Assembly (NCBI GenBank): GCA_017828975.1
Contig: JAGAJN010000031.1
Location: 62,001 to 126,000 of the forward strand
Direction of reading: 5' to 3'
Length of the DNA: 64,000 bases
Source of the DNA: Oscillospiraceae bacterium
GTDB lineage: Bacteria > Bacillota > Clostridia > Oscillospirales > Ruminococcaceae
Made by a program: the position numbers and the translations under genes. The notes under the pieces were generated by a model. That model saw nothing but the letters and a program-made list of their open reading frames with translations. It made no database searches and was not told the DNA's origin. Shown one piece after another: positions 53,330 through 60,784 of the stretch (position 1 is the stretch's first letter; each line of letters opens with the position of its first letter).

Positions 53330-53535
53330 TGTGGAAATATGAGAAAAAGTTACAATACCCCGTAAATATCAAGAACCCCAATCCCAAGGCGGCTAAGTTT
53401 ATCATAAGTCAGCTTGGAGGTCCAGACGGTGAACTGGCTGCCTCTCTTCGTTATCTCAATCAGCGGTTCAGTATGCCTTATTCGCAGCTGAAAGGTCTGC
53501 TTACGGATATTGGCACCGAGGAACTGGCACAATAA
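53329..53535 (+). CDS. cotJC: CotJC, 5' part of an interrupted gene
   Basis: CotJC is a coat protein of the manganese-catalase family, normally about 190 residues. This frame matches it for 67 residues (MWKYEKKLQYPVN ... GPDGELAASLRYLNQR ... DIGTEELA) and then reads Gln and a stop because an element begins here. The first metal ligand (Glu35 in GELAA) and Glu65 of EExxH are present; His68 is supplied by the other half at 63689. Joining TGGCACA at 53525 with TGGCACA at 63682 restores the frame. Confidence 0.92.
   Translation: MWKYEKKLQYPVNIKNPNPKAAKFIISQLGGPDGELAASLRYLNQRFSMPYSQLKGLLTDIGTEELAQ
53525..53531 (+). repeat. Left core of the cotJC element
   Basis: TGGCACA lies within CTG GCA CAA of the 5' cotJC part; the same heptamer is at 63682-63688. 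The wider context GAA(C/T)TGGCACA is shared. Confidence 0.8.
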
Positions 53536-53544
53536 ACATATACA

Positions 53545-53590
53545 CAAAAAAAGCCGCCCCGAGGAGCAAAACCCTCCCCAAGGCGGCACT
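53545..53590 (-). terminator. Terminator of the leftward phage transcript
   Basis: On the minus strand GCCGCC and GGCGGC close a long GC-rich stem with an inner pair, followed by seven T. It protects cotJ from antisense transcription by phage genes. Confidence 0.85.
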
Positions 53591-53592
53591 TA

Positions 53593-53985
53593 TTATTCGT
53601 CCCTATTTTTAAGCTGCTCCAGAACGTCAAGCAGCTTCTTCGGCACAGGCACCCCAATGCGCCCTGCGTTTTCAATCAGGCTGATACACTCATTGCAAAT
53701 ATAAAACACAACGGTAACGGTTTTGAGCACATGCCCGTCCCCGATGACATTAATGTCCACTATATTTGCCAGCGCAACTATCAGGAGCATAAATATCTTT
53801 TTTGCTATACCCTTAGCGCCCACCGCCGATGACAGCCGCTTCTCCACAGCCGCAGCAATAACGCCCGAAATATAGTCGAGGATAATCAAAGCTATTAACG
53901 CCACCATCAGCCCCTCCATATCTCCGAAGAGAAAGCTCAGAATCGTGCAGATACCCGCCATGATATTTTTAAAAACGTTATCCAT
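53593..53985 (-). CDS. Phage holin
   Basis: This 130-aa protein has three or four hydrophobic segments (LMVALIALIILDYISGVIAA; MLLIVALANIVDI; VFYICNECISLIENAG). This is the pattern of the phage_holin_4_1/TcdE-type family, with the conserved DYISG and NE-SLIENAG motifs. It would form membrane lesions for endolysin release. It overlaps the GH25 fragment by eight bases. Confidence 0.88.
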   Translation of the reverse strand: MDNVFKNIMAGICTILSFLFGDMEGLMVALIALIILDYISGVIAAAVEKRLSSAVGAKGIAKKIFMLLIVALANIVDINVIGDGHVLKTVTVVFYICNECISLIENAGRIGVPVPKKLLDVLEQLKNRDE

Positions 53986-54680
53986 CCGATTTCCTCCTAA
54001 CCACAGTCATACCCAGCTCAGAGCATTCCCGCATAATCATGTCCGCCTGCTCCTCCGTGAGATTGTCGGCGATAGCTGATACCTGAAATCTCTGCTTATC
54101 CTCCGCCGAAAATCCATTCAATCCCTTTTTCTTGATAAATGCGGGATAATCCGTATTGGAAATATTCATATCCACATCACCCGAAATTCCGGGGATATTT
54201 CCCTTCCAAGAATACTGATGCATTCCATACGGCGAATATCTCGGTTCTCCGCCGATGCGGGCTATCCACATAGCATATCGCTTTTTCGTCTTGTCCGTGA
54301 GATTTGTGTAGGCGAATGAGTCAAACGTGTAAACGCCGACAAAATACCCTGCCGCTTCAAGCTTGTCGCAAAATGCCTTTGCAATGTCGTCGCAATTGCC
54401 CCTGTCGACCTGACTTTTCTCTTCAATATCATACCACACAGGGAACGCAAGCTTCTTGCCCTTGATAAGCTTCAGGCAGAATTCTGCTTCCTTCTCAGCT
54501 TCCTCGGGCGAAATAGCATAACTGTAATGGTACACCCCGACAGGGATACCCATACGAACACATTCGGCATAATTTTTCTCAAACTGCCGATCTATCTGCC
54601 TGGAATTTTCCCTGCCGAAACCACATCTCAGAATGACGAATTCCACCTGCCCCGAAGCCTTGACCTTGCTCCAGTCTATC
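53978..54680 (-). pseudogene. GH25 lysozyme-like endolysin lacking its N-terminus
   Basis: The frame matches GH25 endolysins from IDWSKVKASG through FVILRCGFG, GVYHYSYA, VWYDIEEKS (catalytic acidic pair) and HQYSWKG. A C-terminal tail of about 60 residues follows. The normal first strand with its catalytic Asp (GIDVS-type) is missing: upstream of about 54680 the DNA belongs to an AAA gene. The open frame can start only at a GTG (54646). The enzyme is therefore probably inactive. Confidence 0.85.
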
Positions 54681-55226
54681 AGCCCACTCTTTTACAAGCG
54701 GAGCTGTTTGAGAGCTTGTTTTCTTTCCAAGCTTCAACTCATAGCGATCATATGAGCCTGCTTCATCGGGCTGTTCAAACTTTTTTAGATGTGAATGGCA
54801 GTTAAGCACGACATTGCATATATCCTTGTCGATAAGCTCCTGAAGGAGATTCAGAAAACGTCCTATTGCTTCAAACACATATACATATCCGTTGCCATAT
54901 CCGAAATCCTCAATGCCCTTTTTCCCGTGAGTGCTCAGTACATCTTCGACACAAAGCCTTTCCGCCCAGTCCATGGTATCAATAACAAGAGTTTCGCACA
55001 CCTGTGGATTATTCTTAACGAACTCTATGTAATTGAGAAGCATGCTCCAAGATGTGGGCTTATCCTCAAAACGATTCACATCAAGATTCCCTGTGCTGCC
55101 CTCTGTATCAATAAAAAGGGGAGCTGGGAAATTCGCAGCAAGGGTTGACTTGCCAACACCCTCGGGACCATAGATAACGACCTTTTGTCTCTTGCGGACT
55201 ATTCCGCCCGAAATTCTTACATTCAT
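54579..55226 (-). pseudogene. Sak4-like AAA ATPase truncated at its C-terminus
   Basis: From the ATG at 55226, with AAAGGAG before it, the protein shows VVIYGPEGVGKSTLAANF (Walker A), LVIDTMDWAE (Walker B) and VVLNCHSH, typical of phage AAA_24/Sak4 single-strand annealing partners. It matches up to APLVKEWAD. The remaining codons (RLEQGQGFGAGG...) are out-of-frame GH25 sequence. A deletion joined the two genes near 54677-54682. Confidence 0.83.
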
Positions 55227-55239
55227 AATCGATTCTCCT

Positions 55240-55479
55240 TTATACAACCAGATTTATTATATCGGAAACCTTGACCCTTGTTCCGTCATATTTTTCAACC
55301 ATAGAATTTTCAAGTGCATAGTCAATAAGTTCATTGAAAATGTCCTGAGCAGGCTTGTTTGTAGCACTTTTAAGTGCAAGGATCTTTACATAGGAGCTGT
55401 TTGAAATTTTGCAGTTGGTAAAGCCGTCCTCGGGGAAATCTCTTGAGGTGCTTTTGAATATAAGCTTTTCGTCTGTCAT
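55240..55479 (-). CDS. Small phage protein of the recombination region
   Basis: This 79-aa protein starts at the ATG at 55479, overlapping the preceding stop. It is acidic and partly helical (ALKSATNKPAQDIFNELIDY). I do not recognise it. Its place between an SbcC-like and a Sak4-like gene suggests a role in phage recombination or replication. Confidence 0.65.
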   Translation of the reverse strand: MTDEKLIFKSTSRDFPEDGFTNCKISNSSYVKILALKSATNKPAQDIFNELIDYALENSMVEKYDGTRVKVSDIINLVV

Positions 55480-56777
55480 CAGAACATACCTGCCTTCCAT
55501 GTTTTATTTGTTGTGATGGTTTCGCTGACGGGCTGTTCTTCGGATTTAACATATCCGTCCTCGATAATTATACTGCATTCGCTTCCTGTGTAAACTCGTG
55601 TGGCAATTGCCTGTAAACCTTCGGCTTCAAGCCATTCACCAAACTCATTAAGCGTGTCAATATCCATCTGCTCCAGCTTATCCATAAGGACAAAGCCACA
55701 TTCGGGATTAAGCTTGCGGACGATAGCAGCAGCAACTCTGAGCTGTTCCGAACCGCTCATGTAGTCCCATTTCTGCCCCTTATAGGTCAGCTCGCCGTTT
55801 TCAACAGACAGTCCAGGCAAGGGAAGTTCGGCATTATCGAGGAGCTTGCGCCTTGTTGTGCGTATATCTTCAATCTCAGATGTGAGAGAATCATATTCGT
55901 CCTTGTAATGCTTGGCTTCAATCTCGGCTTTTTCCTTGTCGAGGTTGCTGCGAATTTTAATGTTTACAGCTTCAATGTTGCGGATATTGCTTTCAAGCTC
56001 GTCCGTGCTTTCATCGTAAAGTTCTGCCGCCGACAGCTCAGCTATCCTCAAATCCTCGGCAATATCAGACTGCTGTTTCTCCAACTCTGCAAGCTGAGAG
56101 CGGAGTATTTCGATTCTGCTTGTAATATTTGAATATGTTGCTCTGAGCTGTTCTGCTCGGTCACGCTTGCGCTGATTTTCGCCGTTTCGTGCAAGGATCT
56201 CCTGCTGCTGACTGATAAGCTCCGAAACAGATACAGGCTCTTTCGGAATACCCTCGTATTCGGGAAGCTCGGCAGCGTATTTGGCTTTCTGCTCGGCAAT
56301 ACGTCCGATTTCAAGCCTGCGGTTATACAGCTTGTTCTCCTCATTGTCAAGCTCATACAGCTTGTCGCCTACACCGATTATCTGCAAAAGAACGTTTGCT
56401 TTTTCTTTTGAGGAGGATTCCATAAACTTTGGAAGATCCAGCGCAAAACTGCTGATGAAAGCATTCAGGAGCTGTTGACCCGCTCTTTTACCGCTTGCAT
56501 CGGTCACTTTGAGGTCGCTGTTTTTACCGCATCTCTCAACGACTATACCGTTGCTGAGTTTAACCTTCAGATGAGGGGGAACGGCAGAACCGTTGCGAAC
56601 AGCGTCCGAGGGACGGAACTTTTCACCGCCGAGTGCCCAGGCAATGGCATCAAGCACCGATGTTTTGCCCTGGTTATTTTTACCGCCTACAATAGTAAGA
56701 CCATTGGCAGCGGGAGCAAGCTTCACCGCTCTTATACGTTTGACATCATCGAGTTCAAGACTGTTTATTTTGATCAT
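55479..56777 (-). CDS. Phage SbcC/RecF-like ATPase
   Basis: This 432-aa protein has Walker A IVGGKNNQGKTSVLDAIAWA at its start, a central coiled coil (about 170-310), then a signature-like SGSEQLRVAAAIVR and the Walker B GFVLMDKLEQMD. Such short SMC-type proteins often sit beside Sak4-type ATPases in phages of Firmicutes. The Walker B lacks the usual DEP, which may reduce ATPase activity. Confidence 0.87.
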   Translation of the reverse strand: MIKINSLELDDVKRIRAVKLAPAANGLTIVGGKNNQGKTSVLDAIAWALGGEKFRPSDAVRNGSAVPPHLKVKLSNGIVVERCGKNSDLKVTDASGKRAGQQLLNAFISSFALDLPKFMESSSKEKANVLLQIIGVGDKLYELDNEENKLYNRRLEIGRIAEQKAKYAAELPEYEGIPKEPVSVSELISQQQEILARNGENQRKRDRAEQLRATYSNITSRIEILRSQLAELEKQQSDIAEDLRIAELSAAELYDESTDELESNIRNIEAVNIKIRSNLDKEKAEIEAKHYKDEYDSLTSEIEDIRTTRRKLLDNAELPLPGLSVENGELTYKGQKWDYMSGSEQLRVAAAIVRKLNPECGFVLMDKLEQMDIDTLNEFGEWLEAEGLQAIATRVYTGSECSIIIEDGYVKSEEQPVSETITTNKTWKAGMF

Positions 56778-56795
56778 GTTGAGTTTCTCCTTTCA

Positions 56796-57992
56796 TTAGA
56801 ACAAAGTCAATTGTTCGGGCATTTCCTCGGGAATATCCTCCCAAGGCACACCGATATAGTCAAGAACACGTCCCCAGCCATACTCTGTCCCGTCAGCGTC
56901 CTTGCAGATATGTTTCATCCAATATTCCCATGCCTTTGGGTTGGTCTGCCTTAATCGGTCAAACCTGTGTGGACGTGCTTCAATATGTATTCCAAAGCCG
57001 CACATAGTACAGCCTGTCCTCTGCGCCTTAGTCGTGTACAGCGTACCATCAGGCAGACGTTTGATTTCCCCGTATATCTCTGGCACGGGAACGTTAAGGT
57101 CAAGAGCAAGCTGCAAGAGATCCTGTCGATTAAAAATCGCAAACGGGGCAGATCGGATAGAATTTTTGCCGTAATAATTACAGCCGTGCATTTTCAAAGC
57201 CTTCTCACGTCTGCCGCCCTCGGAAGCCATCAGTCCAAGGAAAGGATAACTGTTATGCTCCTTCGCCCAATCATCACAAGGCTTTTCTTTCAGCCAATAA
57301 CAACACTGCGAAGATACCTTGAACTGCGGTATTCGATAGTTAACGCCTTCGTTCTCGTTCTCATAGCCGCCGAATAGGTCAAGCCATTTCTGCGGCAGCT
57401 TCATTCGGCTGTTTTTCCGATAACCTCCATATGCTCCTGTTTCGCCTGTTATAATCGCATGTCTGATAGTGGCATTGTTTTCAGTCGGACTCTGCAAATG
57501 TTCAATTTTAGCGGCTTTTTCCTTCGATATAACAGGAAATCCGAACTCCTGAATAATTCTGTGCTTTGTCCAAGGTCTGCCGTCCTTGTCACGTGCAGGC
57601 TTTAGCGAGATAACGCCTATTTCCTTATGTATTCGCTGAATGCTTTCGTCCTCCAAAGATGATACAGATATTGCAGGAACATCAATGCCAATGCTTTGGA
57701 GAAAGAACAGCAGCGTTATACTGTCCAGCCCGCCCACAGAAACGTGACAATTTGCATAATAGTCACCGACAGGCGAAGTAATGCTGTTGTAAAAATCCCT
57801 AGCCATAACCGTCGCATGCGAAACCTTCGCATCATACGGCATTATCTGCATTTGCTGAAAACGCTCAATGTTTTCTGTGATATGTTCACGCTCGGAACGT
57901 TCTATGCAGTTTTCCTTGTACTGCTTGCCCGAGCGGTCTATCGGAACAGTATCATCATCAATGAATGATAACTGTTCATTTTCAAAATCCAT
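56796..57992 (-). CDS. Phage PAPS-reductase-like PP-loop protein
   Basis: This 398-aa protein starts at the ATG at 57992 with AAAGGA upstream. The PP-loop reads VSVGGLDSITLLFFL, close to the canonical SGGxDS, with Val for Gly. A Cys-rich end (RTGCTMCGFGIHIEARPHRF) resembles phage PAPS-reductase-family proteins. These may act on sulfur or nucleotide chemistry, with unknown substrates. A longer frame to 58106 has no start signal. Confidence 0.82.
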   Translation of the reverse strand: MDFENEQLSFIDDDTVPIDRSGKQYKENCIERSEREHITENIERFQQMQIMPYDAKVSHATVMARDFYNSITSPVGDYYANCHVSVGGLDSITLLFFLQSIGIDVPAISVSSLEDESIQRIHKEIGVISLKPARDKDGRPWTKHRIIQEFGFPVISKEKAAKIEHLQSPTENNATIRHAIITGETGAYGGYRKNSRMKLPQKWLDLFGGYENENEGVNYRIPQFKVSSQCCYWLKEKPCDDWAKEHNSYPFLGLMASEGGRREKALKMHGCNYYGKNSIRSAPFAIFNRQDLLQLALDLNVPVPEIYGEIKRLPDGTLYTTKAQRTGCTMCGFGIHIEARPHRFDRLRQTNPKAWEYWMKHICKDADGTEYGWGRVLDYIGVPWEDIPEEMPEQLTLF

Positions 57993-58068
57993 ACTTGACA
58001 ATCCTTTCAAAACCCTGTATAATAAGGGTGTCCACATTGTGTTTTGAGCCGTTGTACAGTGCCAGCTG

Positions 58069-58257
58069 TCACGGCTCTTTCTTTTTGTCCTCAATAATCG
58101 CAGCAATATCCCTGCACAGCCCGCCGATGAAATCGGGTGCCATGATCAGCAGACCCGTCAGGAATTCCACCTCGATGAACCGCCAGTCCGATTCAATGTT
58201 TATCACCGTGATTATCGACAGCAGTATCAGCGACAGAATGAAATACAGCTTTTCCAT
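58069..58257 (-). CDS. Small membrane protein of the phage remnant
   Basis: This 62-aa protein has two hydrophobic stretches (LYFILSLILLSIITVINI and FLTGLLIMAPDFIGGL). The ATG at 58257 follows GGTGG. Family unknown. Confidence 0.6.
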   Translation of the reverse strand: MEKLYFILSLILLSIITVINIESDWRFIEVEFLTGLLIMAPDFIGGLCRDIAAIIEDKKKEP

Positions 58258-58272
58258 TTTTCTCACCACCTT

Positions 58273-58506
58273 TCAAAACGTCAGAGCCTTGAATGCTGCG
58301 ATGGCACTGTCCTTTTCATGGTATACTCTGATAAGGGCTGCTGTTACGAATTGCCCGGCTATACTCATCCGTGTATACAGGATGTACCATACCTGCCCGT
58401 GCGAATGTTCAACAGTCAGCCCAAAGCCGTATGTATCGTCTGTCATCAGGATAGTTTCATTACTGATTGTTTTTTTCATCAGATCCTGCATTGTGATTTC
58501 AATCAT
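58273..58506 (-). CDS. Hypothetical phage protein (77 aa)
   Basis: This soluble small protein has beta-rich content (ILMTDDTYGFGLTVEHSHGQ) and a GGAGG site before the ATG. Not recognised. It belongs to the leftward early operon. Confidence 0.6.
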   Translation of the reverse strand: MIEITMQDLMKKTISNETILMTDDTYGFGLTVEHSHGQVWYILYTRMSIAGQFVTAALIRVYHEKDSAIAAFKALTF

Positions 58507-58520
58507 TTAATTTTTACCTC

Positions 58521-58790
58521 CTATGTTTTCTGCCCCTCTTTCAGCCAAAACGGCTCAGATCTGAAAATCGACCGCCATAGCTCTTCGGCTTCCTTGTCCT
58601 CGCCCCTGTCGAGCATTCTCCTGCACTGATTGGAATAGACTCTCAGTGCCGTGTCAGCGATATTCTGCAAACGACGCTGATATTCCTCTTCGGTGATGTC
58701 CACACCGACCTCAGGGCGTTCCCATCTGACCTTTGCGACTGTTCCTGTGGATAATACGAAAGTTTCTTCACCTGTTAACATATACAGCAC
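58521..58790 (-). CDS. Hypothetical phage protein (89 aa)
   Basis: This acidic, helical protein has a conserved-looking start (YMLTGEETFVLSTGTVAKVR). The AAAGGAGG site favours the first ATG at 58790. Not recognised. Confidence 0.6.
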   Translation of the reverse strand: MLYMLTGEETFVLSTGTVAKVRWERPEVGVDITEEEYQRRLQNIADTALRVYSNQCRRMLDRGEDKEAEELWRSIFRSEPFWLKEGQKT

Positions 58791-58842
58791 CTCCTTTATA
58801 TGCTATGCGTTTACGGGCTTGTTTGGTGCAAGTCCATTCATG

Positions 58843-59061
58843 TCACAATTCAATTATGTGGTTCACTCCTTCACTTTCCTCTCTGAGAACGACGTACTTT
58901 TTGCCGTTGTAATCTGTGAATTGACCTAAAAAAGTAAGGTTGCACAGAAGTCTTGGCGGCTTTCTTGATGAGGTTGCGTTCGCTGTTTCCCAGCTTGATG
59001 CTGTTCCCCAAATGCAGCCGCCTTCCTTAGTGTTGATACAGATTTTATTAGGATCTATCAT
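58843..59061 (-). CDS. Hypothetical phage protein (72 aa)
   Basis: This basic small protein has three cysteines (Cys8, Cys16, Cys40) and a beta-rich C-terminus (LGQFTDYNGKKYVVLREE). AAAGGAGG lies upstream, and an operator palindrome (59085-59100) lies 24 bases before its start, so it may have its own regulation. Not recognised. Confidence 0.6.
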   Translation of the reverse strand: MIDPNKICINTKEGGCIWGTASSWETANATSSRKPPRLLCNLTFLGQFTDYNGKKYVVLREESEGVNHIIEL

Positions 59062-59084
59062 TCTTCTTTCACCTCCTTTGCGAC

Positions 59085-59100
59085 GTTTCCTTTAGGAAAC
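59085..59100. promoter_or_regulatory. Phage operator O1
   Basis: GTTTCCTTTAGGAAAC is a dyad with seven-base arms and a two-base centre, in the gap between two early genes. Confidence 0.65.
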
Positions 59101-59103
59101 TTA

Positions 59104-59304
59104 TTAAGCAAAAAAAATAGTCAGTAATCGGTCGTCTGTGATATGCAAAGCATCACGAATGGCACATATTTCATTGTGCTTAAACTCACTATCGCCACGC
59201 AAACGGCTATAAATAGTTGCCTTATCCATACCGATCATCTTTGCCAGCTCGGGAACAGTCAAGTTATTTCTTAACAGTTCAATTTTAAACTCAGATGCGT
59301 TCAT
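59104..59304 (-). CDS. Cro-like helix-turn-helix protein
   Basis: This 66-aa protein is essentially one helix-turn-helix domain (LTVPELAKMIGMDKATIYSR). It is the first leftward gene opposite the repressor, the position of a Cro protein. It probably binds the GTTTCCT-N2-AGGAAAC sites. Confidence 0.82.
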   Translation of the reverse strand: MNASEFKIELLRNNLTVPELAKMIGMDKATIYSRLRGDSEFKHNEICAIRDALHITDDRLLTIFFA

Positions 59305-59323
59305 TTGATGTTTTCACCTCCTC

Positions 59324-59339
59324 GTTTCCTTTAGGACAC
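59324..59339. promoter_or_regulatory. Phage operator O2
   Basis: GTTTCCTTTAGGACAC has one mismatch to O1. A half-site AGGAAAC follows at 59381-59387. Confidence 0.65.
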
Positions 59340-59343
59340 TTAC

Positions 59344-59372
59344 AGTATAGCACAGTAACAAAAATTTGTCAA
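59344..59372 (-). promoter_or_regulatory. Leftward early promoter of the remnant
   Basis: On the minus strand TTGACA (59372-59367) and TATACT (59349-59344) are 17 bases apart. O2 lies just downstream of the -10 and the half-site just upstream of the -35. Confidence 0.82.
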
Positions 59373-59413
59373 TAGCTTTTAGGAAACTTTTTTAGTATTT
59401 TTCAAAAAAAGAG

Positions 59414-59442
59414 TTGCTTTTCTGAAACAAGTGTGGTATAAT
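59414..59442 (+). promoter_or_regulatory. Promoter of the phage repressor
   Basis: TTGCTT (59414-59419) and TATAAT (59437-59442) are 17 bases apart, and AGGAGGTG follows before the ATG. Confidence 0.78.
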
Positions 59443-59462
59443 CTCTAGCAGGAGGTGATAAA

Positions 59463-59792
59463 ATGACTACAAGTGAATTTATAGCTCAAAGACGGCGTGA
59501 ACTTGGCTTGACACTTGATGAAGTCGGGAAAGCCTGTGGAGTAGGGAAAAGCACCGTCAAGAAATGGGAAGACGGTTTTATCTCTAATATGAAACGTGAT
59601 AAAATAGCAGCTTTAGCGAAAGTGCTTCAGGTTAATCCGTTACAGCTGATAGGAGATGCTTCCGAAGAAACGCAAAAAAAGTCTGCCCCCGAGTTATCGG
59701 AAGCAGATAGAGAAATATTGGATTTGTTCAATCAGCTTAAAACAGATGATAAGGAAATGGTATTGAAGATTATTCGTAATTCTCTAAAATAG
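59463..59792 (+). CDS. Phage repressor (Xre type, no autoprotease domain)
   Basis: The N-terminal 65 residues are a Cro/CI helix-turn-helix (RRRELGLTLDEVGKACGVGK, then STVKKWEDG). The tail (about 76-109, SEADREILDLFNQLKTDDKE and on) is a helical oligomerisation-type segment. At 109 aa it lacks the LexA-type peptidase domain, so it cannot self-cleave in the SOS response. A convergent 35-aa ORF that resembles its tail overlaps its last 23 bases. Confidence 0.88.
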   Translation: MTTSEFIAQRRRELGLTLDEVGKACGVGKSTVKKWEDGFISNMKRDKIAALAKVLQVNPLQLIGDASEETQKKSAPELSEADREILDLFNQLKTDDKEMVLKIIRNSLK

Positions 59793-59877
59793 CCCTTATC
59801 ATATCAGCAATGGATTGTTTCTCCTCTGCTCCACAAGAGGAGAGCAATTCAAGAAGTTCCTTTTCATAATCGATCAA
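59770..59877 (-). CDS. 35-aa ORF resembling the repressor tail (candidate antirepressor)
   Basis: A TTG start at 59877 has a strong AAAGGAG six bases upstream. The product (starting MIDYEKELLELLSSCGAEEK) aligns without gaps to the repressor tail: YEKELLELL with ADREILDLF, AEEKQSI with TDDKEMV, and MIRAIL with IIRNSL. It is driven by a perfect promoter bearing a LexA-type box. I infer that it forms mixed dimers with the repressor and inactivates it. The ORF is too short for standard gene finders. It could also be a remnant of a duplicated repressor. Confidence 0.6.
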   Translation of the reverse strand: MIDYEKELLELLSSCGAEEKQSIADMIRAILENYE

Positions 59878-59922
59878 TTTTAACTCCTTTCTGCACAAGC
59901 CCGAACGAAATTCCTTAATCGC

Positions 59923-59951
59923 ATTATAGAACATTAGTTCGATAATGTCAA
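59923..59951 (-). promoter_or_regulatory. Consensus promoter with LexA/DinR-type box
   Basis: On the minus strand TTGACA (59951-59946) and TATAAT (59928-59923) are exactly 17 bases apart. The spacer holds GAAC-N4-GTTC (59929-59940), the core of the Gram-positive SOS box CGAAC-N4-GTTCG, with one outer mismatch. It directly abuts the -10 element. Confidence 0.72.
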
Positions 59952-60023
59952 TGTATAATATGCACAAAAATATATTTTGTATTTTTATATGTCCTAAAAT
60001 TTGCACATTCGCAACTTGTAGTA

Positions 60024-60052
60024 TTGACTTTTGCACTATTAAGGTGTATTAT
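60024..60052 (+). promoter_or_regulatory. Promoter of the TPR/DUF4236 pair
   Basis: TTGACT (60024-60029) and TATTAT (60047-60052) are 17 bases apart. The 311-base gap between the repressor and the TPR gene holds only this promoter, the SOS-type promoter and the 35-aa ORF. Confidence 0.65.
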
Positions 60053-60103
60053 AGTAACAGATGTACAATTTTACATACACCAATACATTTGAGAGGTAAA
60101 GAT

Positions 60104-60781
60104 ATGTCACTATTAGAGTCAATCTTTAAAAAAGCTTGCGTTTCAAACGAGGACATAGCATTAGAACTGTTTGAATCTGAGAATGTTGGCGGAAACGTCA
60201 GCTCAGAGGCAAAACGCATTTTGAAATCATGCAGCGGCAGGCAAGAAGTACTGTTGAAGGCTATAGAACTATGTGGTTCCGAACCCGATACCCCAAAAAA
60301 GCTATACATAGTGTCACATTGTTATGTTTATCTTGGTGCTGCGTATCGAAAGCAGGCTATAAAATATCTTGAAGAATATATCTTAAAGGGAGCAGTTTGG
60401 GAAGGAACTCCGGCTGCCAGAATAAGAGAAGATGGTTATATTCTTGACCAGCTGAAAGCAAATCAGGCATCTGTGTACAGTTATCTCGGAAAAGCATATG
60501 AGGGTGAATATGAATTTGAAAAAGCTGAAACGGCATATAAAAGTGCAGAAAGCCTAGCACCGTATTTCGCTGCATATGCAGTGCAGACTGCGGAAACATA
60601 CATAAAACGCAATAATCTGCAAACAGCATTGAACTATCTTGAAAAGTATAAGAAAAGCACTTATTATAAGAAAAATGTAAATGATTATAAGCTGCTTTTG
60701 GACAATGCAATATCCGATATAAATTCAAAGATAAGCAAAGGGTATGTATATAGGCCACGAAAAAAATCAGAAGAGGTGTAA
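60104..60781 (+). CDS. TPR-like helical protein
   Basis: From the ATG at 60104, with GAGAGG upstream, this 225-aa protein has repeated helix pairs: AYRKQAIKYLEEYILKGA, SVYSYLGKAYEGEYEFEKAE, TAETYIKRNNLQTALNYLEK. These look like tetratricopeptide repeats, which bind partner proteins. It lies three bases before the DUF4236 gene, so the two probably act together. Function unknown. A longer frame from 59945 lacks a ribosome site. Confidence 0.75.
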   Translation: MSLLESIFKKACVSNEDIALELFESENVGGNVSSEAKRILKSCSGRQEVLLKAIELCGSEPDTPKKLYIVSHCYVYLGAAYRKQAIKYLEEYILKGAVWEGTPAARIREDGYILDQLKANQASVYSYLGKAYEGEYEFEKAETAYKSAESLAPYFAAYAVQTAETYIKRNNLQTALNYLEKYKKSTYYKKNVNDYKLLLDNAISDINSKISKGYVYRPRKKSEEV

Positions 60782-60784
60782 TAT

